Source: Deltaproteobacteria bacterium
Lineage (GTDB): Bacteria; Myxococcota_A; Polyangia; Polyangiales; Polyangiaceae
DNA length: 64,000 nt
Direction of reading: 5' to 3'
Assembly: GCA_003235365.1 (NCBI GenBank)
Contig: QJWJ01000115.1
Span: 1 to 64,000, forward strand
The position numbers and the translations under genes are program-made. The notes beneath the pieces were generated by a model that was not told the origin of the DNA, made no database searches, and saw only the letters and a program-made list of their open reading frames with translations. Positions 1 to 7,725 of the stretch are shown here, piece after piece. Numbering within the stretch: position 1 is the stretch's first letter; every line of letters starts with the position of its first letter.

Positions 1-186
1 GACTCCTCGCGGGAACGGCCGCAGAAGAGCAGGAGCCGCCGCCGGTTCCCCTCACCCACTACATCCTCCGCAACCACCACCACAGCCGTCGCCACCACCA
101 AGGGGCCGATTCGAGGGCTCGCGTCGTGCGGCGCCGGTCGGCGACGACCGACGCCGGGTCGCCCGAACCGGCAAACCCGCCGCAGC
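1..186. other. Window edge, no gene recognised
   Basis: This short stretch lies downstream of the reductase gene on the minus strand. It contains a run of GGT/TGC-type triplets (about 64-105) that would read as a Gly/Cys-rich peptide on the minus strand. That frame simply continues past the reductase stop and has no start codon of its own. I see no convincing gene or terminator. Confidence 0.4.
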
Positions 187-1230
187 TCAGGGCACCAAGA
201 CCAACTTCCCGACGGTCGCGCCCCCTTGCAGGGCGCGGTGAGCTTCGGCGGCGTCGCTCAACGCGAAACTGGTCGTCGGCGAGGGACGAAGCAAGCCCTG
301 CTCGGCCCAGCCCTGCAACTCTCGGAGCGCTTCTGCAAGGACGTCGAGGCGGTCGAACAGGTAAGACAGGTTGAACGCCAAGACGCCCTTGTTGTGGTTG
401 GTCATTTGCAGTGGGTCGAAACGCGGCGTGCGTAGCCACTGCCAAATCAGCTTGGGCCAATTGGGCCGCCCACTGCCGCGGCTGAACATCTCGTGAAAGC
501 CGTAGATGACCAGGCGCCCCGCGGGGCCGAGGTGACGGTAACTGGCGCGCAGCGTCGCGGCGCCGTTCGGATCGAGCACGACGTCGACTCCCCCCGGTGC
601 AAGGTCGCTCAGAGCGCGTTCCCAGTCGCAGTTGCTGCGATCGATGACGTGGGCAGCCCCCGCGTGCGTTGCTGCATCGCACTTGTGCGGCGCTCCGACG
701 ACACCGATGGCCTCAGCGCCGCAAGCCCGAACGATGCTCATTGCGGCGAGACCGACCCCCCCGGCGGCAGAGTGGACGAGCACCCGGTCGCCCGCGCGCA
801 GCTTGCACAGCTCACGCAGGGCGTACCACGCCGTCAGAGTGGTCACGGAGAACCCGCCCGCCTCGCGCGCGCTCCAGCCCTGGGGCAGCTCGAACACCTG
901 CTCGGCAGGGACGACCACCTCAGTCGCATAGCCGCCAAAGCGTGTGATCCCCACCACTTGCTGCCCAGGTGCCAGGTCGACACCCGGCGCACACTCGATC
1001 ACCGTTCCGCAAAACTCGAAGCCGGGAACAATCGGCCAACCCACGTACTTCTTTGCAGACTCGTACAGTCCCATGCGGACCACGCAATCGGCGAAGTTCA
1101 CACCGATCGACTCGGTGCGCACACGCACCTCGCCAGGGCGCAGCACCTCGCACGGCAGCCGCACCCAACGCAGTTTCTCGAAGCCACCTGGCGCGTCGAC
1201 TCGAATCGCCCAGCGCGACTCCGCGCTCAC
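187..1230 (-). CDS. Medium-chain dehydrogenase/reductase, VAT-1-like quinone oxidoreductase
   Basis: The 347-residue product has the layout of zinc-independent medium-chain dehydrogenase/reductases. An N-terminal GroES-like domain carries GVNFADCVVRMGLYES, typical of the VAT-1-like branch, and is followed by a Rossmann domain with the nucleotide-binding stretch HSAAGGVGLAAM. The family reduces quinones or other activated carbonyls with NADPH; the substrate here cannot be read from sequence. No structural zinc cysteine cluster is visible, which fits the quinone-reductase side of the family. Translation starts at a GTG whose bases overlap the TGA of the upstream carbonic anhydrase gene (GTGA, 1227-1230), so the two are almost certainly co-translated in one operon. 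The family call is secure, the exact substrate is unknown. Confidence 0.9.
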   Translation of the reverse strand: MSAESRWAIRVDAPGGFEKLRWVRLPCEVLRPGEVRVRTESIGVNFADCVVRMGLYESAKKYVGWPIVPGFEFCGTVIECAPGVDLAPGQQVVGITRFGGYATEVVVPAEQVFELPQGWSAREAGGFSVTTLTAWYALRELCKLRAGDRVLVHSAAGGVGLAAMSIVRACGAEAIGVVGAPHKCDAATHAGAAHVIDRSNCDWERALSDLAPGGVDVVLDPNGAATLRASYRHLGPAGRLVIYGFHEMFSRGSGRPNWPKLIWQWLRTPRFDPLQMTNHNKGVLAFNLSYLFDRLDVLAEALRELQGWAEQGLLRPSPTTSFALSDAAEAHRALQGGATVGKLVLVP

Positions 1231-1865
1231 GTGATGTCCTGGAACGCCTTGCTCCAGGGGTCGTAGGCCTCGAGCTGCATGCGCCCCATGCTGAAGAACC
1301 AGGCGTGCAGCGCCAGCGACTGGGCTTTGAGTTTGCTCTGAACCGACGGGTAACTCGCCAGGCGCTGCATCGACAGAGCGAGCGCGCGTTTACCACACGC
1401 CTTGAGCTGCTCGGCTTCGGGCAAGTGCGAGTCCTGGGCGACCGTGTCCTTGGCGGCCGTTTCCGCGATGCGCAGCCAATTGTGCAGCGGCCCTTCCGAC
1501 CAAGTGTCGTTCTTGACTGCCGTCAACAACGCTTTGACACCGGCGCATCGCGAGTGCCCCATCACCACGATGTTTTCGACATCGAGGTGTTCGACACTGA
1601 ACTCGAGGGCCGCAGCCATCTCATCGAGCTGCTCGGAGCCATCGTAGGCCGGCACCAGGTTGGCGATGTTGCGCACCACGAACAGCTCGCCCGGTTGACT
1701 GCGTGTGATCAACGCTGGATCTACCCGCGAATCACAGCATGCAACGAACAAGGTCCGAGGCTTTTGCCCCTGGTCGACCAGTTCTTTGAAGGTTTCGCGT
1801 TCCTGGGGATCGGAGACATCCCGAAACTTGAGGAAGCCTGCCCGCAGCTCGTCGATGTGAGACAT
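1227..1865 (-). CDS. Beta-class carbonic anhydrase
   Basis: The 212-residue protein interconverts carbon dioxide and bicarbonate in the cytoplasm. All beta-class zinc ligands and the Asp/Arg dyad are visible: Cys43-x-Asp45-x-Arg47 in ACCDSRVDP and His104-x-x-Cys107 in MGHSRCAG. Length is normal for the family. An in-frame start 27 codons further upstream would add a basic, cysteine-rich tail unlike the family; the ATG at 1865 (MSHIDELRAGFLKF) is chosen because homology begins there. Its stop overlaps the GTG start of the following reductase gene. Upstream it is divergent from the EEP lipoprotein gene with about 180 bases between them. Confidence 0.95.
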   Translation of the reverse strand: MSHIDELRAGFLKFRDVSDPQERETFKELVDQGQKPRTLFVACCDSRVDPALITRSQPGELFVVRNIANLVPAYDGSEQLDEMAAALEFSVEHLDVENIVVMGHSRCAGVKALLTAVKNDTWSEGPLHNWLRIAETAAKDTVAQDSHLPEAEQLKACGKRALALSMQRLASYPSVQSKLKAQSLALHAWFFSMGRMQLEAYDPWSKAFQDIT

Positions 1866-2047
1866 TGCGCCTGGTTTCTGCCAACGCGGACGAATGCGCA
1901 AGCCACAAACGCATCGTTTGCGCGCCTGCGATGGACGGCCGCCCACACAGTCCGGGACCCCACCCGGTCCCCGACCGTGGCGCGGCTCCCGAAACGGTGA
2001 CGAAACAGCTGTTTCGGACTGCGGGTTCTCCGCTAGGATGCGCGGTC

Positions 2048-3184
2048 ATGCACGGTCCACCTGCTCGCTGGCTCGGCGAGGCGCGACGCCGCAGGGGCGC
2101 GCTGTTTTGGGCATTGCTCTGGTGCGCCGCGTGCGATCCGTTTCACGCGGACTTCGACGACGTCGAGCCCGCGCAGGTCTACCGCGCCAAGAAGCAAACC
2201 AGCGCTTCGCGCAAAGACGAGCTGGTGGTGATGACCTACAACATCAAGTTCGGCGGCGGCCGCATCGATTTCTTCTTCGATTGCCACGGCGACCGCGTGT
2301 TGATGTCTCGCGACGAGGTGGAAGAGAACCTCGACGGGCTAGTCGAGAAAATCAACCAGGTCGATCCCGACGTGCTGTTCGTGCAAGAGGTCGACGTCGC
2401 TTCGAAGCGCTGCGCGTTCGTCGACCAACTCCAGGTTCTGTTGGATTCGACGAAACTCAACCACGCCGTCTACGCCTCACAATGGCGCGCCGATTTCGTG
2501 CCGAGTGACGGCATTGGCGCCGTCGACTCCGGCAACGCGATCCTTTCGAAGTACGAACTGAAAGACGGCACTCGAATCGCGCTGCCGCTGCGCAGCGACC
2601 AGGATGCGCTGCAGCGGTACTTCTACCTGAGACGAAACCTACTCACCGCAGAGCTCGACGCGGCGGCCCTGGGCAAGCCGGTCCGGCTGGTCGCCACCCA
2701 CGCCGAAGCCTATTCCCAAGACGGCACGAAGAAAGCCCACATCGAACGCTTCTTGGAGGAGCTCGACAACCAAGCGCGCCAGGGCATCGTTCTCGGCGGT
2801 GGTGACCTCAATGCGCTGCCTCCGGGCTCCAAGAAGGTCAAAGGCTTCCCAGACTCGGTCTGCGAAGGAGAATTCGAAGCCGACGACTTCAGCGAAGAGC
2901 GCGACTGGCTCAGCGAGTTGTACGAACGCTACGACCCGGCGATCGACCTCGACGCATACGAACGGGACAACACACCGTACTTCAGCCACACCACCGACAA
3001 GGACGGGTTCTGGAATCGAAAGTTGGACTACCTGTTCACCAATGGCCAGCTCAGCGACGGCCTGGTGCATCAAGACGAGTCGAGCGGTGGGATGGCAACC
3101 ATGCCGCTGTCGGATCACGCGCCGATGAGCGCTACCTTCCGGCTCGCCCCTGCCGAGCCGATCGCGGGAGACGCCGGGCCATGA
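2048..3184 (+). CDS. Endonuclease/exonuclease/phosphatase-fold lipoprotein
   Basis: The 378-residue product begins with a basic n-region, a hydrophobic stretch (FWALLWCAAC) and a possible lipobox Cys, so it is probably exported and lipidated. The rest is an EEP-superfamily (DNase I / sphingomyelinase fold) phosphodiesterase. TYNIKF supplies the metal-binding Asn, FVQEVD the metal-binding Glu, GGDLNALP the catalytic Asp and Asn, LDYLF the conserved C-terminal aspartate region, and LSDHAPM the catalytic Asp-His. All core motifs are intact, so a secreted nuclease or phospholipase-type activity is plausible; substrate unknown. The ATG at 2048 is preferred over an upstream in-frame start because the signal sequence begins there. 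Its stop overlaps the ATG of the next gene by four bases (ATGA, 3181-3184), which indicates translational coupling. Confidence 0.85.
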   Translation: MHGPPARWLGEARRRRGALFWALLWCAACDPFHADFDDVEPAQVYRAKKQTSASRKDELVVMTYNIKFGGGRIDFFFDCHGDRVLMSRDEVEENLDGLVEKINQVDPDVLFVQEVDVASKRCAFVDQLQVLLDSTKLNHAVYASQWRADFVPSDGIGAVDSGNAILSKYELKDGTRIALPLRSDQDALQRYFYLRRNLLTAELDAAALGKPVRLVATHAEAYSQDGTKKAHIERFLEELDNQARQGIVLGGGDLNALPPGSKKVKGFPDSVCEGEFEADDFSEERDWLSELYERYDPAIDLDAYERDNTPYFSHTTDKDGFWNRKLDYLFTNGQLSDGLVHQDESSGGMATMPLSDHAPMSATFRLAPAEPIAGDAGP

Positions 3185-4047
3185 CGGGCGAGGGACTCGA
3201 CCAGACGCCCGTGATGCAGCTGCCCGAACAGCGAAACACCGCGCCGCGCTCGGCGTCGTTCACCGCCGCGCTGTTCATCGCTGCGATGGTCACCACCACG
3301 CTCGTCACTTCCGCATTTCCCGCCAGTGCCTACGGTGAAGAGCGGGTCCACGCTCGCTGGTCGAACGATACGGCGCTGACCATCGCCGCCGATCGCCTGG
3401 AGATTGGCCTCTTCTCGCGCGGCGCGATCGCTTTCTGCGACTGCTTGGAAATCCGCTTGCACCCGCTGTGGTTCTTCGCGCTGCCCCATGTATCGGTGAA
3501 GAAACGTTGGCTCGACTCGGGGCGCTGGCACCTCTCCAGTCAACACGGACTGGCCTACCCGAGCCTGTTCCAAAACTTGATCGCCAAAGAGGGCACGCTC
3601 GGCTTGCTACCCCCGGACGAGCCGGTCCCGCAAGCCCTGATGCTCGACTCGTCGTTGCTGGTCACTTATCGGCTCGCGCAGGACCAATGGCTCACCGCGC
3701 GCGGCGGGCTCGAAGTCGCACCACGGACCGCAACGCCCGTGCTGCTCGACTTTCCGTTCCTGTACCAACGCTTCGCATCCCTGAACGCACCGCTGGTGCC
3801 GAGCGCCAACCTGAACTTGACCGGTGGGTTACCCGCCAGCCTCGACTACGAACTCGCCGGCACTTACTGGTACCTGCCCGTGCAGGAGGTCGACGGCGCG
3901 TACGCCATCGAAGGCAGTGCCGCCGTCGGCTGGGCCATCACGGACGACTGGCACATCGGCGCCTCCTTGTTGATGTCATACGCGAAGTTCGCCATCGGGA
4001 CGCGAACTCACTGGCTGCCGTTGATCGACGTGCGCGTCGGATTCTGA
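3181..4047 (+). CDS. Probable outer-membrane protein, hypothetical
   Basis: The 288-residue product has an unusually long polar N-terminus of about 25 residues, then a hydrophobic segment (FTAALFIAAMVTTTLV) and an ASA cleavage-like site near residue 50. The mature part is rich in alternating aromatic and polar strands and ends in DVRVGF. A C-terminal phenylalanine is a usual signature of outer-membrane beta-barrels recognised by the BAM complex. I do not recognise a named family. It is translationally coupled (ATGA) to the preceding EEP lipoprotein, suggesting the two work together at the cell surface. An internal Met at residue 12 is an alternative start. Convergent with the regulator gene that follows. 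Confidence 0.7.
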   Translation: MTGEGLDQTPVMQLPEQRNTAPRSASFTAALFIAAMVTTTLVTSAFPASAYGEERVHARWSNDTALTIAADRLEIGLFSRGAIAFCDCLEIRLHPLWFFALPHVSVKKRWLDSGRWHLSSQHGLAYPSLFQNLIAKEGTLGLLPPDEPVPQALMLDSSLLVTYRLAQDQWLTARGGLEVAPRTATPVLLDFPFLYQRFASLNAPLVPSANLNLTGGLPASLDYELAGTYWYLPVQEVDGAYAIEGSAAVGWAITDDWHIGASLLMSYAKFAIGTRTHWLPLIDVRVGF

Positions 4048-4149
4048 AGATGCGCCCTCGGTCCGATGGCAGCGCCAGCACACGGTGCAATGGCAGAGCC
4101 AACGTCGGACACGACCTGCAGCGTTGGCCGAGCTTCACGCGAGCCAGGG

Positions 4150-5637
4150 TCAACCGCGACCAGCCAGCATCTCCGGCGCGCTCCGCATCGACCCCAACTG
4201 CCGGCGTTTCCAGCGACGAGGCTCGATGCCGAGCTTCTTGAGCCGACTCTGAAGCGTCGTCGGCTTGAGACCTACCAACGAAGCCGCACCGTCGCCACCG
4301 TGGAGCTTGCCGCCGGTCAGCGTCAACGCGCGTTCGAAGTAGACCCGCTCGTTCTCGACGAACGATGGAAACGCTTCGCGGCTGACGCTCGCGGGCGGCG
4401 GCTCCTGCTCGACGAACCCGGCCAGACCCAAGTCCGCCACGGACAGGATCCCACTGGGTCGAACGATCGCTCCACGCTCCAACCCGTTGATCAGCTCGCG
4501 AACGTTGCCCGGCCAGGAATAGCGTTCGAGCGCAGCAATGGCCGAATCGGAGAGCTCCCAAGGCCCGCGCCCCGAGCGCAGCGAGATGTCTGCCAAGTGC
4601 CGTTCCGCAAGTGGCGCGAGATCTTCGGGCCGCTCACGCAGCGGCGGCACGTTCAGCGGGAAGACCGCAAGCCGATGGTAGAGATCCTCGCGGAACCGAC
4701 CCTGCTCGACCAGCGCACTCAGATCGACGTTCGTCGAGGCGATCACGCGTAGGTCGACTCGGTGGCTACCTGGCACGCCCGGCGTGCTGAACGTGCCGTC
4801 GCGCAACACGCGCACCATCTGGAGCTGTGCATCCAGCGGCATCTCCGAGATCTCGTCGAGGAGCAACGTGCCACCATTGGCAATCAGCAACCGCCCCATG
4901 CCTTGTGACGACGAGGGCGAACCGAACAGCTCGCTTTCGAACAGACGCGCCGGCAGCGCCGAGCAACTCACTTTGACCAGCGGTGCGTGCGCGCGAGGGC
5001 TCCACGCGTGGATCGCCTGCGCCAACAGTTCCTTGCCGGAACCTCGTTCGCCCATGACCAACACCGGTACGTTGGTGAGCGCCAGTTGCTTGGCGCGAAC
5101 GACGACGTCCTTCATCAAAGGGGAGCGGCTCACCTCGACTCGGCCACAAGCCAACTGATCCGCACCGAGCTCGATGCGCAGCAGGCGGTTGCCCTCTTCG
5201 AGCAACCGGCCCTGACGTTCGAGCAGCCGAGCCTGTCGAGCGACGACCATCGTCAGCGCGACGACTTTGGCGTGCGCTCGTGCAAAACTGCCGTCCTGCT
5301 CCGAAAACGGGGCGTGACCGCGCCGCTCGAGGGTGATCACACCCAGCGAGTGCTGGCCGGCGAACAGCGGAACACACAACAACGACGCTTCCTCGCCACC
5401 GAAGTCGTTTCCACCAGCTGGGTGAAGAACGACGACCCGACGTTCGTCCAAGGCTTTGCGCAGTCCCGGCGCGGCGTCGAGGGCCAGCGTCTGCGGAACC
5501 GCGGGACTCTGGGGGCCATCCAGAGCGACGCGGTGCAGCACGTCATCGCTCAGCTCGTAGGCGGCGGCTGATGCATATGGGACGACCTCGCGGAGTGAAT
5601 CGAGGGCGCGGCTCAAAACGTCGTCCATTGACGACAT
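4150..5637 (-). CDS. GAF / AAA+ / Fis-HTH regulator lacking the GAFTGA loop
   Basis: This 495-residue protein has the NtrC-family architecture: an N-terminal GAF-like sensory domain (about 10-140), a central AAA+ domain and a C-terminal Fis-type helix-turn-helix (about 440-480, GLKPTTLQSRLKKLGI). Walker A (GERGSGKE, 196-203) and Walker B (GGTLLLDEI, about 255-263) are intact. Between ELFG (236-239) and the Walker B region the sequence is SPSSSQGMGRLLIAN, several residues shorter than in sigma-54 activators, with no GAFTGA motif. The sigma-54-contacting loop is therefore missing, as in TyrR-type regulators known to act on sigma-70 promoters. An in-frame ATG at 5742 falls inside a sigma-54 promoter, so the ATG at 5637 is preferred, although its ribosome-binding site is weak. 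The likely role is a ligand-sensing transcription regulator. Confidence 0.88.
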   Translation of the reverse strand: MSSMDDVLSRALDSLREVVPYASAAAYELSDDVLHRVALDGPQSPAVPQTLALDAAPGLRKALDERRVVVLHPAGGNDFGGEEASLLCVPLFAGQHSLGVITLERRGHAPFSEQDGSFARAHAKVVALTMVVARQARLLERQGRLLEEGNRLLRIELGADQLACGRVEVSRSPLMKDVVVRAKQLALTNVPVLVMGERGSGKELLAQAIHAWSPRAHAPLVKVSCSALPARLFESELFGSPSSSQGMGRLLIANGGTLLLDEISEMPLDAQLQMVRVLRDGTFSTPGVPGSHRVDLRVIASTNVDLSALVEQGRFREDLYHRLAVFPLNVPPLRERPEDLAPLAERHLADISLRSGRGPWELSDSAIAALERYSWPGNVRELINGLERGAIVRPSGILSVADLGLAGFVEQEPPPASVSREAFPSFVENERVYFERALTLTGGKLHGGDGAASLVGLKPTTLQSRLKKLGIEPRRWKRRQLGSMRSAPEMLAGRG

Positions 5638-5732
5638 TTCGTTAGAACGAGCCCCCCCGTTCTTCAACTCTGCTGAGTAATCGTGATCCAAATCTGGTCT
5701 CCGGCGGCGTTTGGTGCGGTTGAAGAAATACC

Positions 5733-5748
5733 TGCACAACACGTGCCA
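5733..5748 (-). promoter_or_regulatory. Sigma-54 (-24/-12) promoter of the regulator gene
   Basis: Reading the minus strand, the sequence is TGGCACGTGTTGTGCA. It matches the sigma-54 consensus TGGCACG-N4-TTGCW at every position but one, and has the obligatory ten bases between GG and GC. The predicted transcription start is near 5722, giving a leader of about 85 bases to the ATG at 5637. Because the element overlaps the longer in-frame start at 5742, it also decides the start codon. Confidence 0.75.
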
Positions 5749-5830
5749 CGAGAGTTCAGAGACACCTCATTGAATTTCAAATAGTTACAACTGTATCAAT
5801 CGCAGAATCGCAATCTTCATTCACATCTGA

Positions 5831-5878
5831 ACGCCATTTCGGCGAAACGCGATTTCGGTTCTCCAAACGCCATTTCGG
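5831..5878. repeat. Three direct repeats, candidate enhancer (UAS)
   Basis: Three copies of ACGCCATTTCGG occur at 5831-5842, 5847-5858 (ACGCGATTTCGG, one change) and 5867-5878. They sit about 110-155 bases upstream of the transcription start predicted from the sigma-54 promoter, the normal place for activator binding sites, in an otherwise A/T-rich gap. I infer that they are binding sites for an enhancer-binding regulator, possibly autoregulatory. Confidence 0.6.
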
Positions 5879-5887
5879 TGCATGCAG

Positions 5888-7546
5888 TCACAATCGCCAC
5901 TCGCCGCCGACCCCGATCAACGGGCCCCCAATGCCGACCTCCGAGCAAAGCGGGTCCCCTACCGCCACCACGACGTCCTCAGCACAGAACCTCGAGTAGA
6001 GCCCCGCGCCACCCACCGCGATCTCGAGAAAGAACGAACCGGGCCCGCCGCTGCCTCGGAGCAGGTTTCGCAAGGCAATCTCACCGAACCCGTACCCCTC
6101 AACGCCCCCGCCCCCGCGCAGGATCAGCCACGCGTCGTTGGAGACGGAGATCTGTCCCTGGATCTCCAGCGACGAAAACTGGGTTTCGCTGTGGAACACG
6201 ACCGCCTTGGTGCGGCTCGCCAAGTGCAGGCCATCGAGCGCCCCGATGCGCAGCAACTGCACCAGGGTCAGCCCGGACCCCTCATCGTAGTTGAAGTCGG
6301 TGTCGTTGATCTGCTGAGCACCGACGCCCAAACCCGCGGAGAACAGCCGACTGTCGAACGCGCCGAACACGTACCCCGCCGCAGTGACTGCACTCTCGCC
6401 ATCGGCCGTCGCCGCCCCGAGTGGCGCCGCCGCGACTCCGAAATGGAAGTGTTCGGCGCGATAGGCGCCGGAGAAGTCACCCAACACGCCTCCGCCAAAC
6501 GTACCGAGGTTGAGCATCGGGCGAACGATACCTCGTAGTTCGTAGACGCCGCTGGCGCGAGCCGGGGCAACACGGCTGGCCGTGATCGGGGCACGTGTGC
6601 GGCGTGCTGGTGTCCCCACTCGAACCCGTTCGTTCATGCCCACGCGAACCATCGAGAACCCCGGCGCGACCTCGACCACCAGCCCAACCACGCCGGGCAT
6701 GCCCAGCCCCTGCTCGTCGGCGCCCTCACCAAGGGCGGATGCCTCGAAGAAAGCAACCTTCGAACGCATCTCAATCGCATCGGCGGTGCCCAGGTCGATC
6801 TTGACCATCAAACCGTCGACGGCGGTCACCTTGCCCTGCGGCCACAACTCCTCCGACTGCGGATCATCCAACTCGTCCGCGGTGCCGTCTTCGACGGATT
6901 CACTCTCCGCACTCACTCGCTTTTCTGGCGGCGACTTTTGCTTGGGCGCAGACTTGGGTGGTTTGCCTTCGGCATTGACCACGGTGCCACCTGCGCTCGA
7001 CCCCAACACCACTCCGCGCTCACTGACGACGCGCAACCACACCTTGCCATCGGCTTCGAAGAAGCCCTGAGCCGCACCGCTCACATCCCGCAACTCGACG
7101 ATGCGCAAGCCCGTGACGGCACGTTCGGCGATCAGCAACCCAACCGCGCCGCAGGCAATGCTGATCTGGTTGGGCCCCGCGAAGTAGCCGTGGTAGTCGC
7201 AAGCGAGATCCGGGCGCGCCGCAAGCAACGCTCGAACCAACTCGGCATCGTTCGCAGCGTCAACCTTCGCCGGCGATGGCGGCGGCGGGGGAACGTAAGG
7301 TGCAGCGGAGCTCGATGCAGTTGGCGCGGGAGCTGGCGCGGCTCCCCCGATTCCCGAGGAGACCTCCGGCAGGGGCGGCTTCTGCTCTGCCCCCGCTGCG
7401 CTGCTGGATTGAGCGGGCGCAGGGGCCCGAGGCGGCGCCGGATCGGCAGCGTCGGCGCCCTGATTTGGCGCAGCCCATACAGTGCCGGCGTTGACGGTCA
7501 GTGCGAAAATCAGTGCAACAGCTCGTGACCCGGTTGCGGCTCCCAT
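5888..7546 (-). CDS. Secreted Pro/Ala-rich protein with probable C-terminal beta-barrel
   Basis: The 552-residue product starts MGAATGSRAVALIFALTV and has a clear Sec signal peptide ending WAA. A low-complexity Pro/Ala/Ser segment follows (about 30-100). A cysteine-containing domain (ACDYHGYF, SIACGAVG) and a Lys/Glu/Pro linker lead to a small beta-domain (GKVTAVDGLMVKIDLGTADA) resembling those that report on surface assembly factors. From about residue 330 to the end the sequence has amphipathic strands with many glycines, consistent with an outer-membrane barrel. No named family was recognised. An in-frame start 32 codons upstream lacks a signal-peptide layout and is rejected. It lies upstream of, and on the same strand as, the regulator gene, separated by that gene's promoter region. 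Confidence 0.75.
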   Translation of the reverse strand: MGAATGSRAVALIFALTVNAGTVWAAPNQGADAADPAPPRAPAPAQSSSAAGAEQKPPLPEVSSGIGGAAPAPAPTASSSAAPYVPPPPPSPAKVDAANDAELVRALLAARPDLACDYHGYFAGPNQISIACGAVGLLIAERAVTGLRIVELRDVSGAAQGFFEADGKVWLRVVSERGVVLGSSAGGTVVNAEGKPPKSAPKQKSPPEKRVSAESESVEDGTADELDDPQSEELWPQGKVTAVDGLMVKIDLGTADAIEMRSKVAFFEASALGEGADEQGLGMPGVVGLVVEVAPGFSMVRVGMNERVRVGTPARRTRAPITASRVAPARASGVYELRGIVRPMLNLGTFGGGVLGDFSGAYRAEHFHFGVAAAPLGAATADGESAVTAAGYVFGAFDSRLFSAGLGVGAQQINDTDFNYDEGSGLTLVQLLRIGALDGLHLASRTKAVVFHSETQFSSLEIQGQISVSNDAWLILRGGGGVEGYGFGEIALRNLLRGSGGPGSFFLEIAVGGAGLYSRFCAEDVVVAVGDPLCSEVGIGGPLIGVGGEWRL

Positions 7547-7673
7547 GCGACATGGATAGTCAAAGGACGGAAAAGAAGCGAGTATTCCGACGCCTCGAAT
7601 CCATCTCACCAAATTCCCCGGCCTGGCCTCGTGGTGGTACACAACCCCAGAGCAACGTTGAGGAATCCTGCCC

Positions 7674-7701
7674 TTGCTAGGTTCACTCGTTTCGCTACTC
7701 T
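7674..7701 (+). promoter_or_regulatory. Possible sigma-70-type promoter
   Basis: TTGCTA (7674-7679) and TACTCT (7696-7701) are separated by 16 bases and lie 24 bases before the start codon of the cytochrome lipoprotein gene. Both boxes are moderate matches to the housekeeping consensus; this is a pattern call only. Confidence 0.3.
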
Positions 7702-7725
7702 ACAGCCCTGACTAGGAGGATGCCC

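Noticed and set aside
52..186. Gly/Cys-rich minus-strand reading frame
   Set aside because: It is only the continuation of the reductase frame beyond its stop codon, without a start codon or ribosome-binding site; a low-complexity artefact of GC-rich DNA.
5638..5742. Longer start (ATG 5742) for the GAF/AAA+ regulator
   Set aside because: The extra 35 codons overlap a near-consensus sigma-54 promoter and have no family similarity.
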